Both the position numbers and the translations under genes were made by a program. From MPNO01 sp965205995 (GTDB taxonomy: Bacteria > Pseudomonadota > Alphaproteobacteria > MPNO01), in assembly GCA_965205995.1 (NCBI GenBank), contig OZ242200.1, positions 1,302,001-1,366,000 on the forward strand: a stretch of DNA of 64,000 nt. Reading direction: 5' to 3'. The notes under the pieces were generated by a model, which made no database searches, was not told where the DNA came from, and worked only from the letters and a program-made list of their open reading frames with translations. Each line of letters begins with the position of its first letter. The stretch's first letter is position 1. Shown here piece by piece: positions 1-7,402 of the stretch.

Positions 1-1
1 C

Positions 2-646
2 GCCATCATCTTCCCCAGGAAGAACGGCTGGAAGAGCTGGAAGGACCTCGCCGGCTCCCGGATCGGCTTCTCGGCGGGCGGCGCGACGGCGGCATATTTC
101 AAGGCGCTCGCCAAGAAGAACGGGATCGAGGGCAAGGTCAAGCTGGTGTTCATGGAGCCCGCCGCCAAGCTTGCCGCGCTGTTGACGGCCAAGGTCGACG
201 GCATCGATTCCTTCGGCTTCCTGCAGGCGCCCAAGGCGACCGCGGCAGGCATCCCATCGACCTATTTCAGCTATGCCTCGGGCGGCATCGTGGTGCCCGG
301 GCTCGCGCTGATCGCCCATAACGACACCATCAAGGACAACCCGGACCTGGTGCGCCGCATGGTGGTGGGCTTCCGCGAGGCGCTGGCGCTCGGCCAGAAG
401 GAGCCGGAGGCCGCGATCGCGTCGCTGCGCAAGGTCGCGCCCAACCTCAAGCCCGGGATCTCGCTCGACATCCTCAAGGCGTCGTTCGACCTGTTGGAGA
501 ACGAGGCCAGCAAGGGCAAGCCGTCCGGCTGGACCCCGCCGGGCGATATAGAGAAGGCGCAGAAGACGCTGATCGAGTTCAAGCGGATCAAGAAGGAACT
601 CCCGATCGACGCCTACTTCACCAACGCGTTCGTTCCGAAATCGTGA
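2..646 (+). CDS. ABC transporter substrate-binding protein (NMT1/SsuA-like), 3' part
   Basis: This is the C-terminal 214 residues of a periplasmic solute-binding protein; the start and any signal peptide lie before the window. The segment WKDLAGSRIGFSAGG, followed by a long helical part rich in K and A, matches the second-lobe entry of the NMT1/SsuA/ThiY family, which delivers small organic solutes such as sulfonates or pyrimidines to an ABC importer. The substrate cannot be told from sequence. The stop codon overlaps the next gene by 4 bp (GTGA), so the cupin gene is probably co-translated. Family assignment is fairly secure; the ligand is unknown. Confidence 0.8.
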   Translation, partial: AIIFPRKNGWKSWKDLAGSRIGFSAGGATAAYFKALAKKNGIEGKVKLVFMEPAAKLAALLTAKVDGIDSFGFLQAPKATAAGIPSTYFSYASGGIVVPGLALIAHNDTIKDNPDLVRRMVVGFREALALGQKEPEAAIASLRKVAPNLKPGISLDILKASFDLLENEASKGKPSGWTPPGDIEKAQKTLIEFKRIKKELPIDAYFTNAFVPKS

Positions 647-1197
647 GTGGGGCGGCCATGACCGCGAAGACCGCGCGCCACGCCCGCCCGCCCGAAATCG
701 CCGGGCTCGGACTGGAGGAGATCGCCGCCCGCTATGTCGCCCGGTTCGCCGACCGCAAGCCCGACTGGGCGGCCTTCGCGGACGCGCTGATCGACGGCTA
801 CCGGCGGGCGCAGCACCGCTTCATCGGCAATACCAGCGGCAAGCCCGACGAAGCGGCGATCCCGGCGAGGGCGTTCACCTTGAGCGTCATGTACGTGCCG
901 CCGGGCGAGGGCAACGCGCCCCATACGCACGAGGTCGAGGAGGTGTTCTTCGTGCTGCAGGGGCATTTGACGGTGTTCTTCGAGGAGGAGGACGGCAGGC
1001 GTCTGGAGGTGGCGCTCGGCCCGTGGGACTGCGTCTCCTGCCCGGCCGGCGTCATCCACGGCTACGCCAACGACACCGTGGAGCCGGTCTATCTCCAGGT
1101 CATGGCCGGCAAGGCGCAGCCCGAATTCATGGGCTACGCCGACCAGGCGCTGTTCGACAACCGCGACCGCCACACCCGCGGCGGCGCGCCGGGGTAG
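643..1197 (+). CDS. Single-domain cupin protein
   Basis: A 184-residue protein with one cupin barrel. Motif 1 is visible as His94-x-His96-x3-Glu100-x6-Gly107, and motif 2 supplies His139 in PAGVIHGYAN, so the usual 3-His/1-Glu metal site is complete. The first 75 residues are a helical extension. Start is GTG at 643 overlapping the upstream stop; an ATG at 658 is an alternative. The 4-bp overlap with a solute-binding protein suggests a role in metabolising the imported compound, as a dioxygenase, isomerase or binding protein. No more specific function can be supported. Confidence 0.75.
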   Translation: MSGAAMTAKTARHARPPEIAGLGLEEIAARYVARFADRKPDWAAFADALIDGYRRAQHRFIGNTSGKPDEAAIPARAFTLSVMYVPPGEGNAPHTHEVEEVFFVLQGHLTVFFEEEDGRRLEVALGPWDCVSCPAGVIHGYANDTVEPVYLQVMAGKAQPEFMGYADQALFDNRDRHTRGGAPG

Positions 1198-1257
1198 CGG
1201 GGGGGACCCTTCGACGGGCTCGGGGCGGGCCGGGGGGTGCGCTCTCCCCGCCGTCGG

Positions 1258-1590
1258 TTATTCGAGGAGGGTGGCGAGCCGGGCAAGCACCTCGTGCACG
1301 ATGCGCTCGGGGACCGTGTCGACATGTCGGCCCTTCCTCGCGCCGAGATCGAGGGCGCGAGGCTGGTCGCAGCGGATCACGCCGGTCGTTCGGGTGCCCG
1401 CGCCTTCGAGAGACACCGCGAATCCGCGCCTGCGGGCGAAGCCTCCGCCCGTGGTGATGGGCAATACGACCGGGGTCCCGGTCAGCTCGTTGAAGGCGGC
1501 GGGGGAAACGATCAGTACGGGCCGGGTACCCTGCTGTTCATGGCCGGCGGTGGGATCCAGGCTGACCAGCCAGATGTCGCCCCGCCTCAC
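1258..1590 (-). CDS. MazF/PemK-type mRNA interferase toxin
   Basis: A 110-residue PemK/MazF-family protein starting VRRGDIWLVSLDPT and containing GTRPVLIVSP, the conserved N-terminal strand pattern of this endoribonuclease family, and RCDQPRALDLG further on, the region that carries the catalytic Arg/Thr in relatives. Such toxins cleave single-stranded RNA at short motifs and arrest translation. The start is taken as the GTG at 1590 because it overlaps the antitoxin stop by one base (TAGTG), which implies coupled translation. The upstream in-frame ATG at 1668 would overlap the antitoxin deeply and is unlikely. Full family length, apparently intact. Confidence 0.85.
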   Translation of the reverse strand: MRRGDIWLVSLDPTAGHEQQGTRPVLIVSPAAFNELTGTPVVLPITTGGGFARRRGFAVSLEGAGTRTTGVIRCDQPRALDLGARKGRHVDTVPERIVHEVLARLATLLE

Positions 1591-1847
1591 TACAGCAGCT
1601 CTTCGCCGACGGGCTTGGCATCGATCCAGGCACGATCCTCGGCGGACGGAGCACCGGTCTCGTCGCATTGCGCCAGAAGCTCATCGAGCGAATAGCTGGG
1701 GCGCGGTTTGGGCTGGATGACCAGGCGGCCGTCCTCCACGTCGATATCCACCCTGGCCCCGGCGCGGAGCTTCAGGAGGTCGAGAAGGGCGGGGGGAACC
1801 GCGAGCATGACGGAACCGCCGACCTTGCGCAGGTTGGTCGTATGCAT
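1590..1847 (-). CDS. AbrB/MazE-type antitoxin
   Basis: An 85-residue antitoxin with an N-terminal SpoVT/AbrB swapped-hairpin DNA-binding domain (TTNLRKVGGSVMLAVPPAL, then RAGARVDIDVEDGRLVI) and an acidic C-terminal tail (SLDELLAQCDETG) of the sort that wraps the MazF-like toxin. It should neutralise the downstream toxin and repress its own promoter. The start at 1847 is preferred over ATG 1853 because GGAG lies directly against the 1853 codon but six bases before 1847. The stop is shared with the toxin start. Confidence 0.82.
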   Translation of the reverse strand: MHTTNLRKVGGSVMLAVPPALLDLLKLRAGARVDIDVEDGRLVIQPKPRPSYSLDELLAQCDETGAPSAEDRAWIDAKPVGEELL

Positions 1848-1884
1848 GGACATCTCCAATATTATACAACAATATAACAAAAGC
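1848..1884 (-). promoter_or_regulatory. Candidate promoter/operator of the MazEF-type operon
   Basis: Reading the minus strand just before the antitoxin, a perfect TATAAT hexamer occupies 1861-1866, in a sharply AT-rich patch inside GC-rich DNA. The same patch carries an inverted repeat, TTATA-(6 nt)-TATAA, followed by the GGAG ribosome-binding site. AbrB-fold antitoxins commonly repress at such palindromes. No good -35 hexamer is seen at 16-18 bp. Confidence 0.5.
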
Positions 1885-2042
1885 AGGTCCTCCAGGCAAG
1901 TTCTGGCGGGCGGGGAGCGGCCCGGGTAGCGGCGGAACCTGGCTCTCTCCGCCCATCGCCCTTCCCGACAACGGGATCGCGCGGATGCGGCGGCGCGATC
2001 GATGGCGGATCTTAATCTTTGCCAATCCGCTAGCGTCGGACC

Positions 2043-2278
2043 ATGACCACGATGAACATATCGCTTCCCGAGGCCAATCCTTCGTGGACGATCAGGTCAG
2101 CGCGCGCGGCTGCGGCAGCGCAAGCGAGTATGTCCGCGACCTGATCCGCAAGGACCGGGACCGCCAGCGCCTGCGCGCGCTGCTTCTCGAAGGCGCGGCG
2201 TCGCCGCGGGCGGGTATGGCCGATGCGGACTATTTCGACCGGCTCCGCGGCCGGGTCCGCGAAGCCGGCGGGCGGTGA
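2043..2278 (+). pseudogene. ParD-like antitoxin, frameshifted
   Basis: The start is MTTMNISLPEA, beginning at ATG 2043, the ribbon-helix-helix strand of ParD/CopG antitoxins. The rest of the family pattern (SFVDDQVSARG, SASEYVRDLIRKD, RQRLRALLLEGA, DYFDRLRGRVRE) continues in another frame to the stop at 2278. The two halves join if a single base is restored near 2075, giving LPEAQSFVDDQV. The downstream frame stays open back to an ATG at 1985, but that extension resembles nothing. I read this as a one-base deletion in a once functional gene; sequencing error is the alternative. It overlaps the ParE remnant by GTGA. Confidence 0.7.
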
Positions 2279-2340
2279 GCGGCAAGCCGGCTGTCCTGCG
2301 CAAGCGGGCACGGCGCGACATCGATCGACGGCGGGTGGGG
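2275..2340 (+). pseudogene. ParE/RelE-like toxin, N-terminal remnant
   Basis: Starting at GTG 2275, which overlaps the ParD-like stop by 4 bp, about 18 codons read SGKPAVLRKRARRDIDR, typical of the first strand and helix of ParE toxins. After this the frame becomes Gly/Arg/Pro-rich and loses all resemblance, so the toxin body is gone. The overlap matches intact parDE operons. A toxin lost together with a frameshifted antitoxin is the expected end state of a dead addiction module. Confidence 0.55.
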
Positions 2341-2479
2341 TGGGAGGCTGACCCCTTCGCCCTATCGAGCGGAGCCGGCGCCTCAAGGCCGCCGAGGGGG
2401 CGGGGGAGTGGCCTGCTCCGAGCTCGCCGACGAGGAGATATCTTCCCGATCCGGCGGTTCGCCGCACACTCTTTCCCGG

Positions 2480-3076
2480 TCACCTCACGAATCGGAAATC
2501 GTTTCTGAGCTTGGCGATGTCGATGCTTCCCCAGCACTTCCGCATGAGCTGCGAGCCCTTCGGAGGGAACGCGCCGTGGATGACCTTTATGCCCCTCGTC
2601 TCAAGGAATTCGGCCACCGGCACGAAATCCCGATCGGACGAAACCAGCACGGCGATATCGTAGTTGTCGACCCAGGCCAGGCTGATCATGTCCGTCGCCA
2701 TTCGAACATCCACGCCCTTCTCTTCGGTACCCCGCATGTCCGCATTGCAAGCGGGGCATTGCGCCACCGCCCCATGACAGGCCGGGCATCTTGGCGGAGA
2801 CCGCTTCTTCTGGCGCGGAACGATCGAAACGCTCACGCCCGGAAACGTATCGACGACCGTCGTCGCCCAACTCCTCAGCCCCCGGTCCCTTTCGCTCGCA
2901 GGGTCGTAGGAGCCATAGAAATTCAGCCCCTGATATGTGCCGGTTGCCGCGGCGTCGACGAGCGTCGATGCGGCCTGGGCCAATACGGGTCCAAGCTTCG
3001 ACCAGTCGGTGCGGAACGCTTCCTCCACCTCCCGCATGGACAGCGAAAAATTCTAGAAATCGACGAACACCCTCAC
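2480..3076 (-). pseudogene. NYN-domain (PIN-like) nuclease gene interrupted by an amber codon
   Basis: The downstream frame (ATG 3037, 185 residues) carries the LabA/NYN core: KGVDVRMATDMISLAW, then VLVSSDRDFVPVAEFLETRG and HGAFPPKGSQLMRKCW. It also has a four-Cys knuckle (CPAC, then CPAC) inserted before the core. Directly upstream in the same frame is VRVFVDF, TAG (3053-3055), then NFSLSMRE. VFVDF-x-NF is the family's first strand with its metal-binding Asp, so the stop replaces one residue, a Trp or Gln in relatives as I recall them. Translation from ATG 3037 would lack this essential strand. NYN proteins are thought to be RNases; this one is probably dead unless the amber is suppressed. 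Confidence 0.65.
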
Positions 3077-3623
3077 ACGGTGGCGTTCGCGATGCTGCGG
3101 ATCGTCGTCCGGCACGTCGGATCCCAAAAAAATACAGGGACGCACAAGGCGTCCCTGGGGTCATGTTGACCGGACCCCGTGTATCCCTTTTCGGGCGGTG
3201 ATCCGGTGGGTTGTATTGGCCCAGAACGTAGACATGTCGGACCTGTCTGGCAACCCTTCATCCGGCCCCCCGCTGCCTCCCGTACCCGGGGGCCTGTGCT
3301 TGGCTCTGGACCCCGGAATTTCATTTCGCTCCGTCCGGGGTGACAGGGGAGGTAGTCCCTCCTCATCATATCGTCCGGAGCCGCGCGTGGCGCAGCGCAG
3401 CGGAGATATCTTCCGGCCTCGATGCCACCACGTCTGCGCGAGATTTCTCCGCTTCGCACCCGCAGCACTCCGATCGGCATGACGGGGGGACAGGGGGCGC
3501 CCGGCGCATAAACACCGGCTGTCACCCCCGCCTATGCACCGGAGGCTGGGGGCGCACCTACCGGCCGCCGAATGCGCGAAGTGGGGAATAACGCGGCGTT
3601 TAAACAATTGGGTGTTGTTTCGA
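3077..3623. other. Gene-free stretch with repeat-like sequence
   Basis: No convincing coding sequence is present on either strand. It holds the terminator above and, near 3315-3350 and 3440-3495, two sequences of similar build: a run like ATTTC, then CGCTCCG or CGCTTCG, ending in TGACAGGGG or TGACGGGGGGACAGGGG. These resemble dispersed intergenic repeats of GC-rich proteobacteria but are not clear palindromes. I see no transposase fragment. Confidence 0.4.
3124..3156 (-). terminator. Rho-independent terminator reading the minus strand
   Basis: On the minus strand AGGGACGC and GCGTCCCT form a perfect 8-bp stem with a 5-nt loop (CTTGT), followed within 2-3 nt by seven T residues. This is a textbook intrinsic terminator. 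No recognisable minus-strand gene lies directly upstream (3160-3620), so it may mark the 3' end of a lost gene or of an unannotated RNA. Confidence 0.75.
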
Positions 3624-3794
3624 TTACTGCTTGGTCGTCGCGCTTTGCGGCGCTTCCGTTTGCCGTTCCTTTCCACCGCTCGTTTCCTTGGTCGGGCCCC
3701 AAACCAGGCCAATCCCCAAGGCGAGGACAAAGCCAATCACCGGCATCGAGAACGCAAATGAAGAAGTACATGCGTGACTAATCTTTGCATTCAT
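3624..3794 (-). CDS. Small single-pass membrane protein
   Basis: A 56-residue protein with one hydrophobic helix (residues about 13-31, FAFSMPVIGFVLALGIGLVW) and a polar, Lys/Glu/Thr-rich tail. ATG 3794 overlaps the stop of the upstream 64-residue gene (ATGA), and an AGGAG lies ten bases before it. It is the last of three tiny overlapping genes on this strand. I do not recognise the family. The surrounding DNA is visibly AT-richer than the chromosome average. Confidence 0.5.
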   Translation of the reverse strand: MNAKISHACTSSFAFSMPVIGFVLALGIGLVWGPTKETSGGKERQTEAPQSATTKQ

Positions 3795-3985
3795 CCGTTT
3801 ACGCTCCTTGCCGTTGAGCCGCTCTGTCTGGCGGCGAACCAATAAGTGATGACCGCCGAGGCAATTGGAAGGATGGCCAAGAATATGTCTTTGCCGTCAT
3901 CGTGTTTGTCGGTGGCGATGAAATATCCCACAATAGCCGCTCCCACGACAAAAAGGAATCCAGTCGCCACGTAGGTCACGATCAT
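3791..3985 (-). CDS. Small two-pass membrane protein
   Basis: A 64-residue protein with two predicted membrane helices (about residues 4-23 and 33-51) separated by a short charged loop ATDKHDDGKD, ending in a polar tail. It starts at ATG 3985, overlapping the stop of the 32-residue gene upstream (ATGA). There is no separate ribosome-binding site, so translation is probably coupled. It overlaps the next gene by 4 bp as well. No family recognised; the size and the helix-loop-helix plan recall small holin-like or pore-like proteins, but nothing specific supports that. Confidence 0.5.
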   Translation of the reverse strand: MIVTYVATGFLFVVGAAIVGYFIATDKHDDGKDIFLAILPIASAVITYWFAARQSGSTARSVNG

Positions 3986-4080
3986 ACGAACGGCGCTACG
4001 ATTGTGTTCTCGCTGTTCCTCAGCATCGCTTTTCTTTCCGTTATGGGTTTTGCGGGATCGGTCTTTTCATCCTCAGACAT
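3982..4080 (-). CDS. 32-residue charged peptide, first gene of a tiny operon
   Basis: A short frame running from ATG 4080 to TGA at 3982-3984, 32 residues, hydrophilic and charged (starts MSEDEKTDPAKP, ends ENTIVAPFV). It is supported by a perfect AGGAGG ribosome-binding site (4085-4090), four bases before the ATG, and by the ATGA overlap with the next gene. It may be a real small protein or a leader that drives coupled translation of the two membrane peptides. No homologue recognised. Confidence 0.5.
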   Translation of the reverse strand: MSEDEKTDPAKPITERKAMLRNSENTIVAPFV

Positions 4081-4219
4081 GGATCCTCCTATCTGTATGT
4101 GATTTCAAATGACTGACGGCATGTCCAGCTACCAGGAACGGCGGCGCTCCGGAACTCAGACTCGAATTGCAGGATCGCGTACTACTCGATGTTGCGCCGA
4201 CATGCGCCGGGTGCGGCGA

Positions 4220-4249
4220 GGGCGGCCCGCCAGAACGAGTGGGCCGCCC
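4220..4249 (-). terminator. Hairpin downstream of the DUF1508 gene
   Basis: GGGCGGCCC and GGGCCGCCC form a perfect 9-bp stem around a 12-nt loop, 20 bp past the stop of the DUF1508 gene. There is no T-run, so it is a candidate terminator or mRNA-end stabiliser only. Confidence 0.4.
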
Positions 4250-4268
4250 CACCAACCGCACCGATGGC

Positions 4269-4478
4269 CTATGTCTTGTCCTTGTCCTTGTCCTTTGTGA
4301 GGTCCTCGACCTTGGTCGTCGATGCGTGCCGCCGAACGCTTTCTATTCCCCGCTGCGCGGCCTGCTTGGTCGTGTACCGCTCCGATGTCGCGATCACTTC
4401 GCCGGGTCCCGAAGCGTGCAGGTTGAACATGTATTGATCGTCGGAGGTCTTCTTCAACTCGTAATAAGCATCAGCCAT
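4269..4478 (-). CDS. DUF1508 (YegP-like) small protein
   Basis: A 69-residue protein with one DUF1508 unit: YYELKKTSDDQYMFNLHAS, then GEVIATSERYTTKQAAQRGI and SVRRHA. This is the strand pattern of the YegP family, whose members carry one or two such units; function is unknown, with stress links proposed for some. The tail ends in a Lys-Asp repeat encoded by a hexanucleotide run (TTGTCC on the plus strand, three copies near 4276-4293). GGAG lies eight bases before the ATG. It is the only recognisable gene in an AT-richer patch. Confidence 0.75.
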   Translation of the reverse strand: MADAYYELKKTSDDQYMFNLHASGPGEVIATSERYTTKQAAQRGIESVRRHASTTKVEDLTKDKDKDKT

Positions 4479-5028
4479 GGCTGTTTCTCCACGAGAAGGA
4501 AGGCGCAGTTGACCGGTTCACGGAATGCTTTAGGATTTCCGCGCTGATATGTTTGTCTCGTGCGCCTTCCAGGGTTTACACGAGGCCACCTTGGCCGGGC
4601 TTTGCCAGGCCTATTTTGTCGTGGCATGTCGTCATAGAACTAAGTAAGGCTGGATCTACTACTCGGCGGTTGTCGTTTTCGCCGCCGATTCTACTGTCGT
4701 GGGCAGATAAGAAAGGAAGGCGCAGGCGGAATGCTCTAGGATTTCGGATGGGCCGGCCGCGCCGTTCGGTTCGGCGGTCGGGAATGCGGCCGCCGACCGT
4801 GACGAGCGGGAGAGGACGCGGCGGTCCCTCGGTACGGTCCCGGCAGACCTGCTCGGGATGAGGGGCGCGGGGATACCTCGCCCTGAGCGGCGGCGATGCC
4901 GCGCGGTGAGAACGTCCCGGATATCCGAACCGGCGCCCGGCAGAGGATCGGTCTGCCTCCGTGGCTGTCGCGGCGCGACGGAGGGTGTATCCTGACGGGG
5001 CGGGATCGGTGCCGGGGGGAGGACGCGT
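4479..5028. other. Gene-free stretch bounded by direct repeats
   Basis: No supported gene. An imperfect direct repeat, AAGGAAGGCGCAG followed by GGAATGCT-TAGGATTTC, occurs at 4494-4540 and 4711-4747, and the second copy lacks 12 bp. The sequence between them is AT-richer than its surroundings. The last 280 bp are GC-rich and lead into the dioxygenase gene without an obvious promoter. Confidence 0.45.
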
Positions 5029-5895
5029 ATGGCGCTCGAAATCTTGCCCATCGAGGCGACGCTGGGCGCCACGGTGCGGGGCGTCGGGCTTGCCTCCATC
5101 GACGATGCGACCTTCGCCGCGATCGCGCGCGCGTGGGACGACCACGCCGTCCTGGTGTTCCCGGACCAGCATCTGTCGGAGGCCGAACAGGGCGCCTTCA
5201 GCCGCCGCTTCGGGCCGCTGGAGCGCAGCCTGACGGAGAACAACGTGGGCGCCGACCCGGAGATCATCGTGCTCTCCAATATGCGCGAGAACGGTGGGCT
5301 GTGGCCGGCCGACAGCGCGCACGGGCTGTTCCTTGAGGGCAACAATTACTGGCACACCGATTCGTCCTACAAGCGCGTCCCGTCCAAGGGCTCGGCGCTG
5401 GCCGCGAGGACGGTGCCGGCGACCGGCGGGGAGACCGCCTTCGCCGACATGCGCGCGGCCTACGATGCGCTGGAGACGGAGCTGCGGGACTGGCTCGCCG
5501 ACAAGACGGCGGTCCACAGCTACGCCTACAGCCAGGGCCGGGTCGGCGGCACCGAGGCGCTGAGCCAGGCGGAATGGGACGCGCTGCCGCCGGTCGCCCA
5601 CCCGGTGGTGCGGCGCCACCCGGCGACCGGTCGGCCCTGCCTCTATATCGGGCGCCATGCGAGCCATCTCGTCGGCGAGGACGAGGGGGAGAGCCGCGCC
5701 CTTCTAGAACGTCTGTGCGAGGAGGCGTGCCGGCCGCCCCGCGTCTTCACCCATCGCTGGCGGGCGGGCGATCTGGTGCTGTGGGACAATCGCTGCGTGC
5801 TGCATCGCGGCCTCGGCCACCCGCCGGACCAGCCGCGCCACATGACCCGCACCACGCTCGCCGGCGACGGCGGGTCCAACGAGTGGTCGCTCTAG
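5029..5895 (+). CDS. TauD/TfdA-family Fe(II)/2-oxoglutarate dioxygenase
   Basis: A 288-residue TauD-fold oxygenase. The iron facial triad is visible as His109-x-Asp111 (WHTDSSY) and His259 (LHRG), with the 2-oxoglutarate-anchoring Arg274 in MTRTTLAG. The N-terminus (LGATVRGVGLASIDD) and HAVLVFPDQHLS match family starts. Members hydroxylate sulfonates, chlorophenoxyacetates, carnitine precursors and other small acids; the substrate here is not inferable. It is monocistronic and convergent with the Sel1-repeat gene, the two stop codons sharing a hairpin. Length is normal. Confidence 0.88.
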   Translation: MALEILPIEATLGATVRGVGLASIDDATFAAIARAWDDHAVLVFPDQHLSEAEQGAFSRRFGPLERSLTENNVGADPEIIVLSNMRENGGLWPADSAHGLFLEGNNYWHTDSSYKRVPSKGSALAARTVPATGGETAFADMRAAYDALETELRDWLADKTAVHSYAYSQGRVGGTEALSQAEWDALPPVAHPVVRRHPATGRPCLYIGRHASHLVGEDEGESRALLERLCEEACRPPRVFTHRWRAGDLVLWDNRCVLHRGLGHPPDQPRHMTRTTLAGDGGSNEWSL

Positions 5896-5917
5896 GCGCT
5901 AGCCCGGGCCTAGCGCC
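5895..5917. terminator. Bidirectional hairpin at convergent gene ends
   Basis: GGCGCTAG and CTAGCGCC form a perfect 8-bp stem with a 7-nt loop. The hairpin begins on the last base of the dioxygenase stop and contains the stop and last five codons of the Sel1 gene on the other strand. It can fold in both transcripts. There is no T-run. Confidence 0.45.
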
Positions 5918-7224
5918 AGGATCTTGCGGACCAGCACCGTGGCGAGCTGCTGCGCCCGCGCGATGTCGGCGGCACCGAGGCGCTGGCGCAGGGCAGCGCG
6001 CCGGCGGACGGCCTCGCGGTTCCCCTGGGCGGCGGCGAGGTCGTACCAGGCAAAGGCCCGGACATCGTCTTCCGGCACGCCGCGCCCCGAATCGTACATC
6101 GCGGCCAGGTTGAACTGGGCCGGCGCTTCGCCCTGCTCGGCCGCGGCGCGGTACCATTTGACGGCCTCGCGATCGTCCCGGGGCAGCCCGCCCTTGCCGG
6201 TCTGGAACATGATGCCGAGGCCGTTCTGCGCGCCCGCGTGCCCCTGCCCGGCGGCCGCGCGATACAATCGCACCGCCTCGAAATCGTCCACCACCACGCC
6301 CTCGCCGCCATCGTACATGGAGGCGAGATTGAACTGCGCCTGCGGGTTTCCCCGTTCGGCCGCCAGGCGGTACCAGGTCAGGGCCTCGGAATCGTTCTCC
6401 GCCACGCCGCCGCCCCGGTCCAATTTGAAGCCGAGGCCGACCTGTGCCCGCGCGAGCCCCTGCCGCGCGGCCTTGCGGAGCCATTTGACGGCTTCGGCAT
6501 CGTCGCGGGGGACGCCCTCGCCGTTTTCGTACTTCGTCCCGAGAACGAACTGCGCCTTCGCATCCCCCTGCAGGGCGGCGAGACGGTACCATTCCACGGC
6601 CTCGGCATCGTCCTCCACCACGCCGCGGCCCTCGTCATACATGACGCCGAGGTTGATCTGCGCGATCGCGCTTCCCCGTTCAGCCGCCTTGCGAAACCAT
6701 CCGAGGGCCTCAACGTGGTTTTTCAAGACGCCCTCGCCGGCGAAATAGAGGATGCCGAGATTGATCCCCGCTTCGATGCTCCCGCGTTCGGCCGCCTCGC
6801 GGTACCATCTGACGGCTTCGGCGCGGTCCCGGAGCGCGCCCTGGGCGCGATGGCGGATCAGGCCGAGATTGAACTGCGCCTCGGTTTTTCCCTGTTCGGC
6901 CGCCTTGCGATACCATTCGGCGGCCTCGGCGAGGCTCCGCGCAATGCCCTCGCCGGTGTCGTACATGTAGCCGATCTGGAACTGCGCGACCGCATCCCCC
7001 TGCTGCGCCGCCCTGAGAAACCATTCGAACGCCCGGGCCCGGTCGCGGGTTGCGCCGCGCCCATTGTAATACATGTCGCCCATGCGGCGCTGGGCCCTCG
7101 GATCGCCCTGCTCGGCCGCCATTCGTTCGTACAGATCGGCCGCCGCCGCGCCGCGATCGAGCGCGGCGAGCGTCGCCAGAAAGATCGACGCCGATACCGC
7201 CAGCGCGCCGGAAACCCGCTTCAA
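5899..7224 (-). CDS. Secreted Sel1-repeat (TPR-like) protein
   Basis: A 441-residue protein with a signal peptide (hydrophobic stretch at residues 5-27, likely cleavage after AAA) followed by about eleven consecutive 36-residue Sel1 repeats. The recurring pattern is AQ-x-x-LG-x-MY-x-x-G-x-GV, then DD-x-EA-x-x-WYR-x-AA-x-QG. Sel1 solenoids bind proteins; bacterial examples act in envelope signalling, beta-lactamase induction or host interaction. The final 40 residues are an Arg/Ala-rich helical cap. The repeats are very regular, suggesting recent internal duplication. The gene stands alone; its partner is unknown. Confidence 0.88.
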   Translation of the reverse strand: MKRVSGALAVSASIFLATLAALDRGAAAADLYERMAAEQGDPRAQRRMGDMYYNGRGATRDRARAFEWFLRAAQQGDAVAQFQIGYMYDTGEGIARSLAEAAEWYRKAAEQGKTEAQFNLGLIRHRAQGALRDRAEAVRWYREAAERGSIEAGINLGILYFAGEGVLKNHVEALGWFRKAAERGSAIAQINLGVMYDEGRGVVEDDAEAVEWYRLAALQGDAKAQFVLGTKYENGEGVPRDDAEAVKWLRKAARQGLARAQVGLGFKLDRGGGVAENDSEALTWYRLAAERGNPQAQFNLASMYDGGEGVVVDDFEAVRLYRAAAGQGHAGAQNGLGIMFQTGKGGLPRDDREAVKWYRAAAEQGEAPAQFNLAAMYDSGRGVPEDDVRAFAWYDLAAAQGNREAVRRRAALRQRLGAADIARAQQLATVLVRKILALGPG

Positions 7225-7402
7225 GCCGAGGCCCCCCGGCGTCCCGGGCGGCCGGGATCCGCGGCGTCAGGCTCGAAGCGCGCCGGAATTTTCGGCCATC
7301 GGCACATGATATGATTGTATGCGAAATTGACATACTACTCCAGCTTGCGATTTGTCGCAGACATCCGGCGCGCAGGTCTCGCCGCGTTCGGGCGGGCCGG
7401 GC

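Noticed and set aside
1985..2042. Extended start of the ParD-like frame at ATG 1985.
   Set aside because: The extension has no antitoxin features, while the typical strand MTTMNISLPEA begins at 2043 in another frame.
3160..3540. Possible insertion-sequence remnant.
   Set aside because: No transposase fragment, terminal inverted repeat or target duplication could be found by eye.
4274..4296. Hexanucleotide run (TTGTCC) as a phase-variation switch in the DUF1508 gene.
   Set aside because: The unit is six bases, so length changes keep the frame and only alter the Lys-Asp tail.
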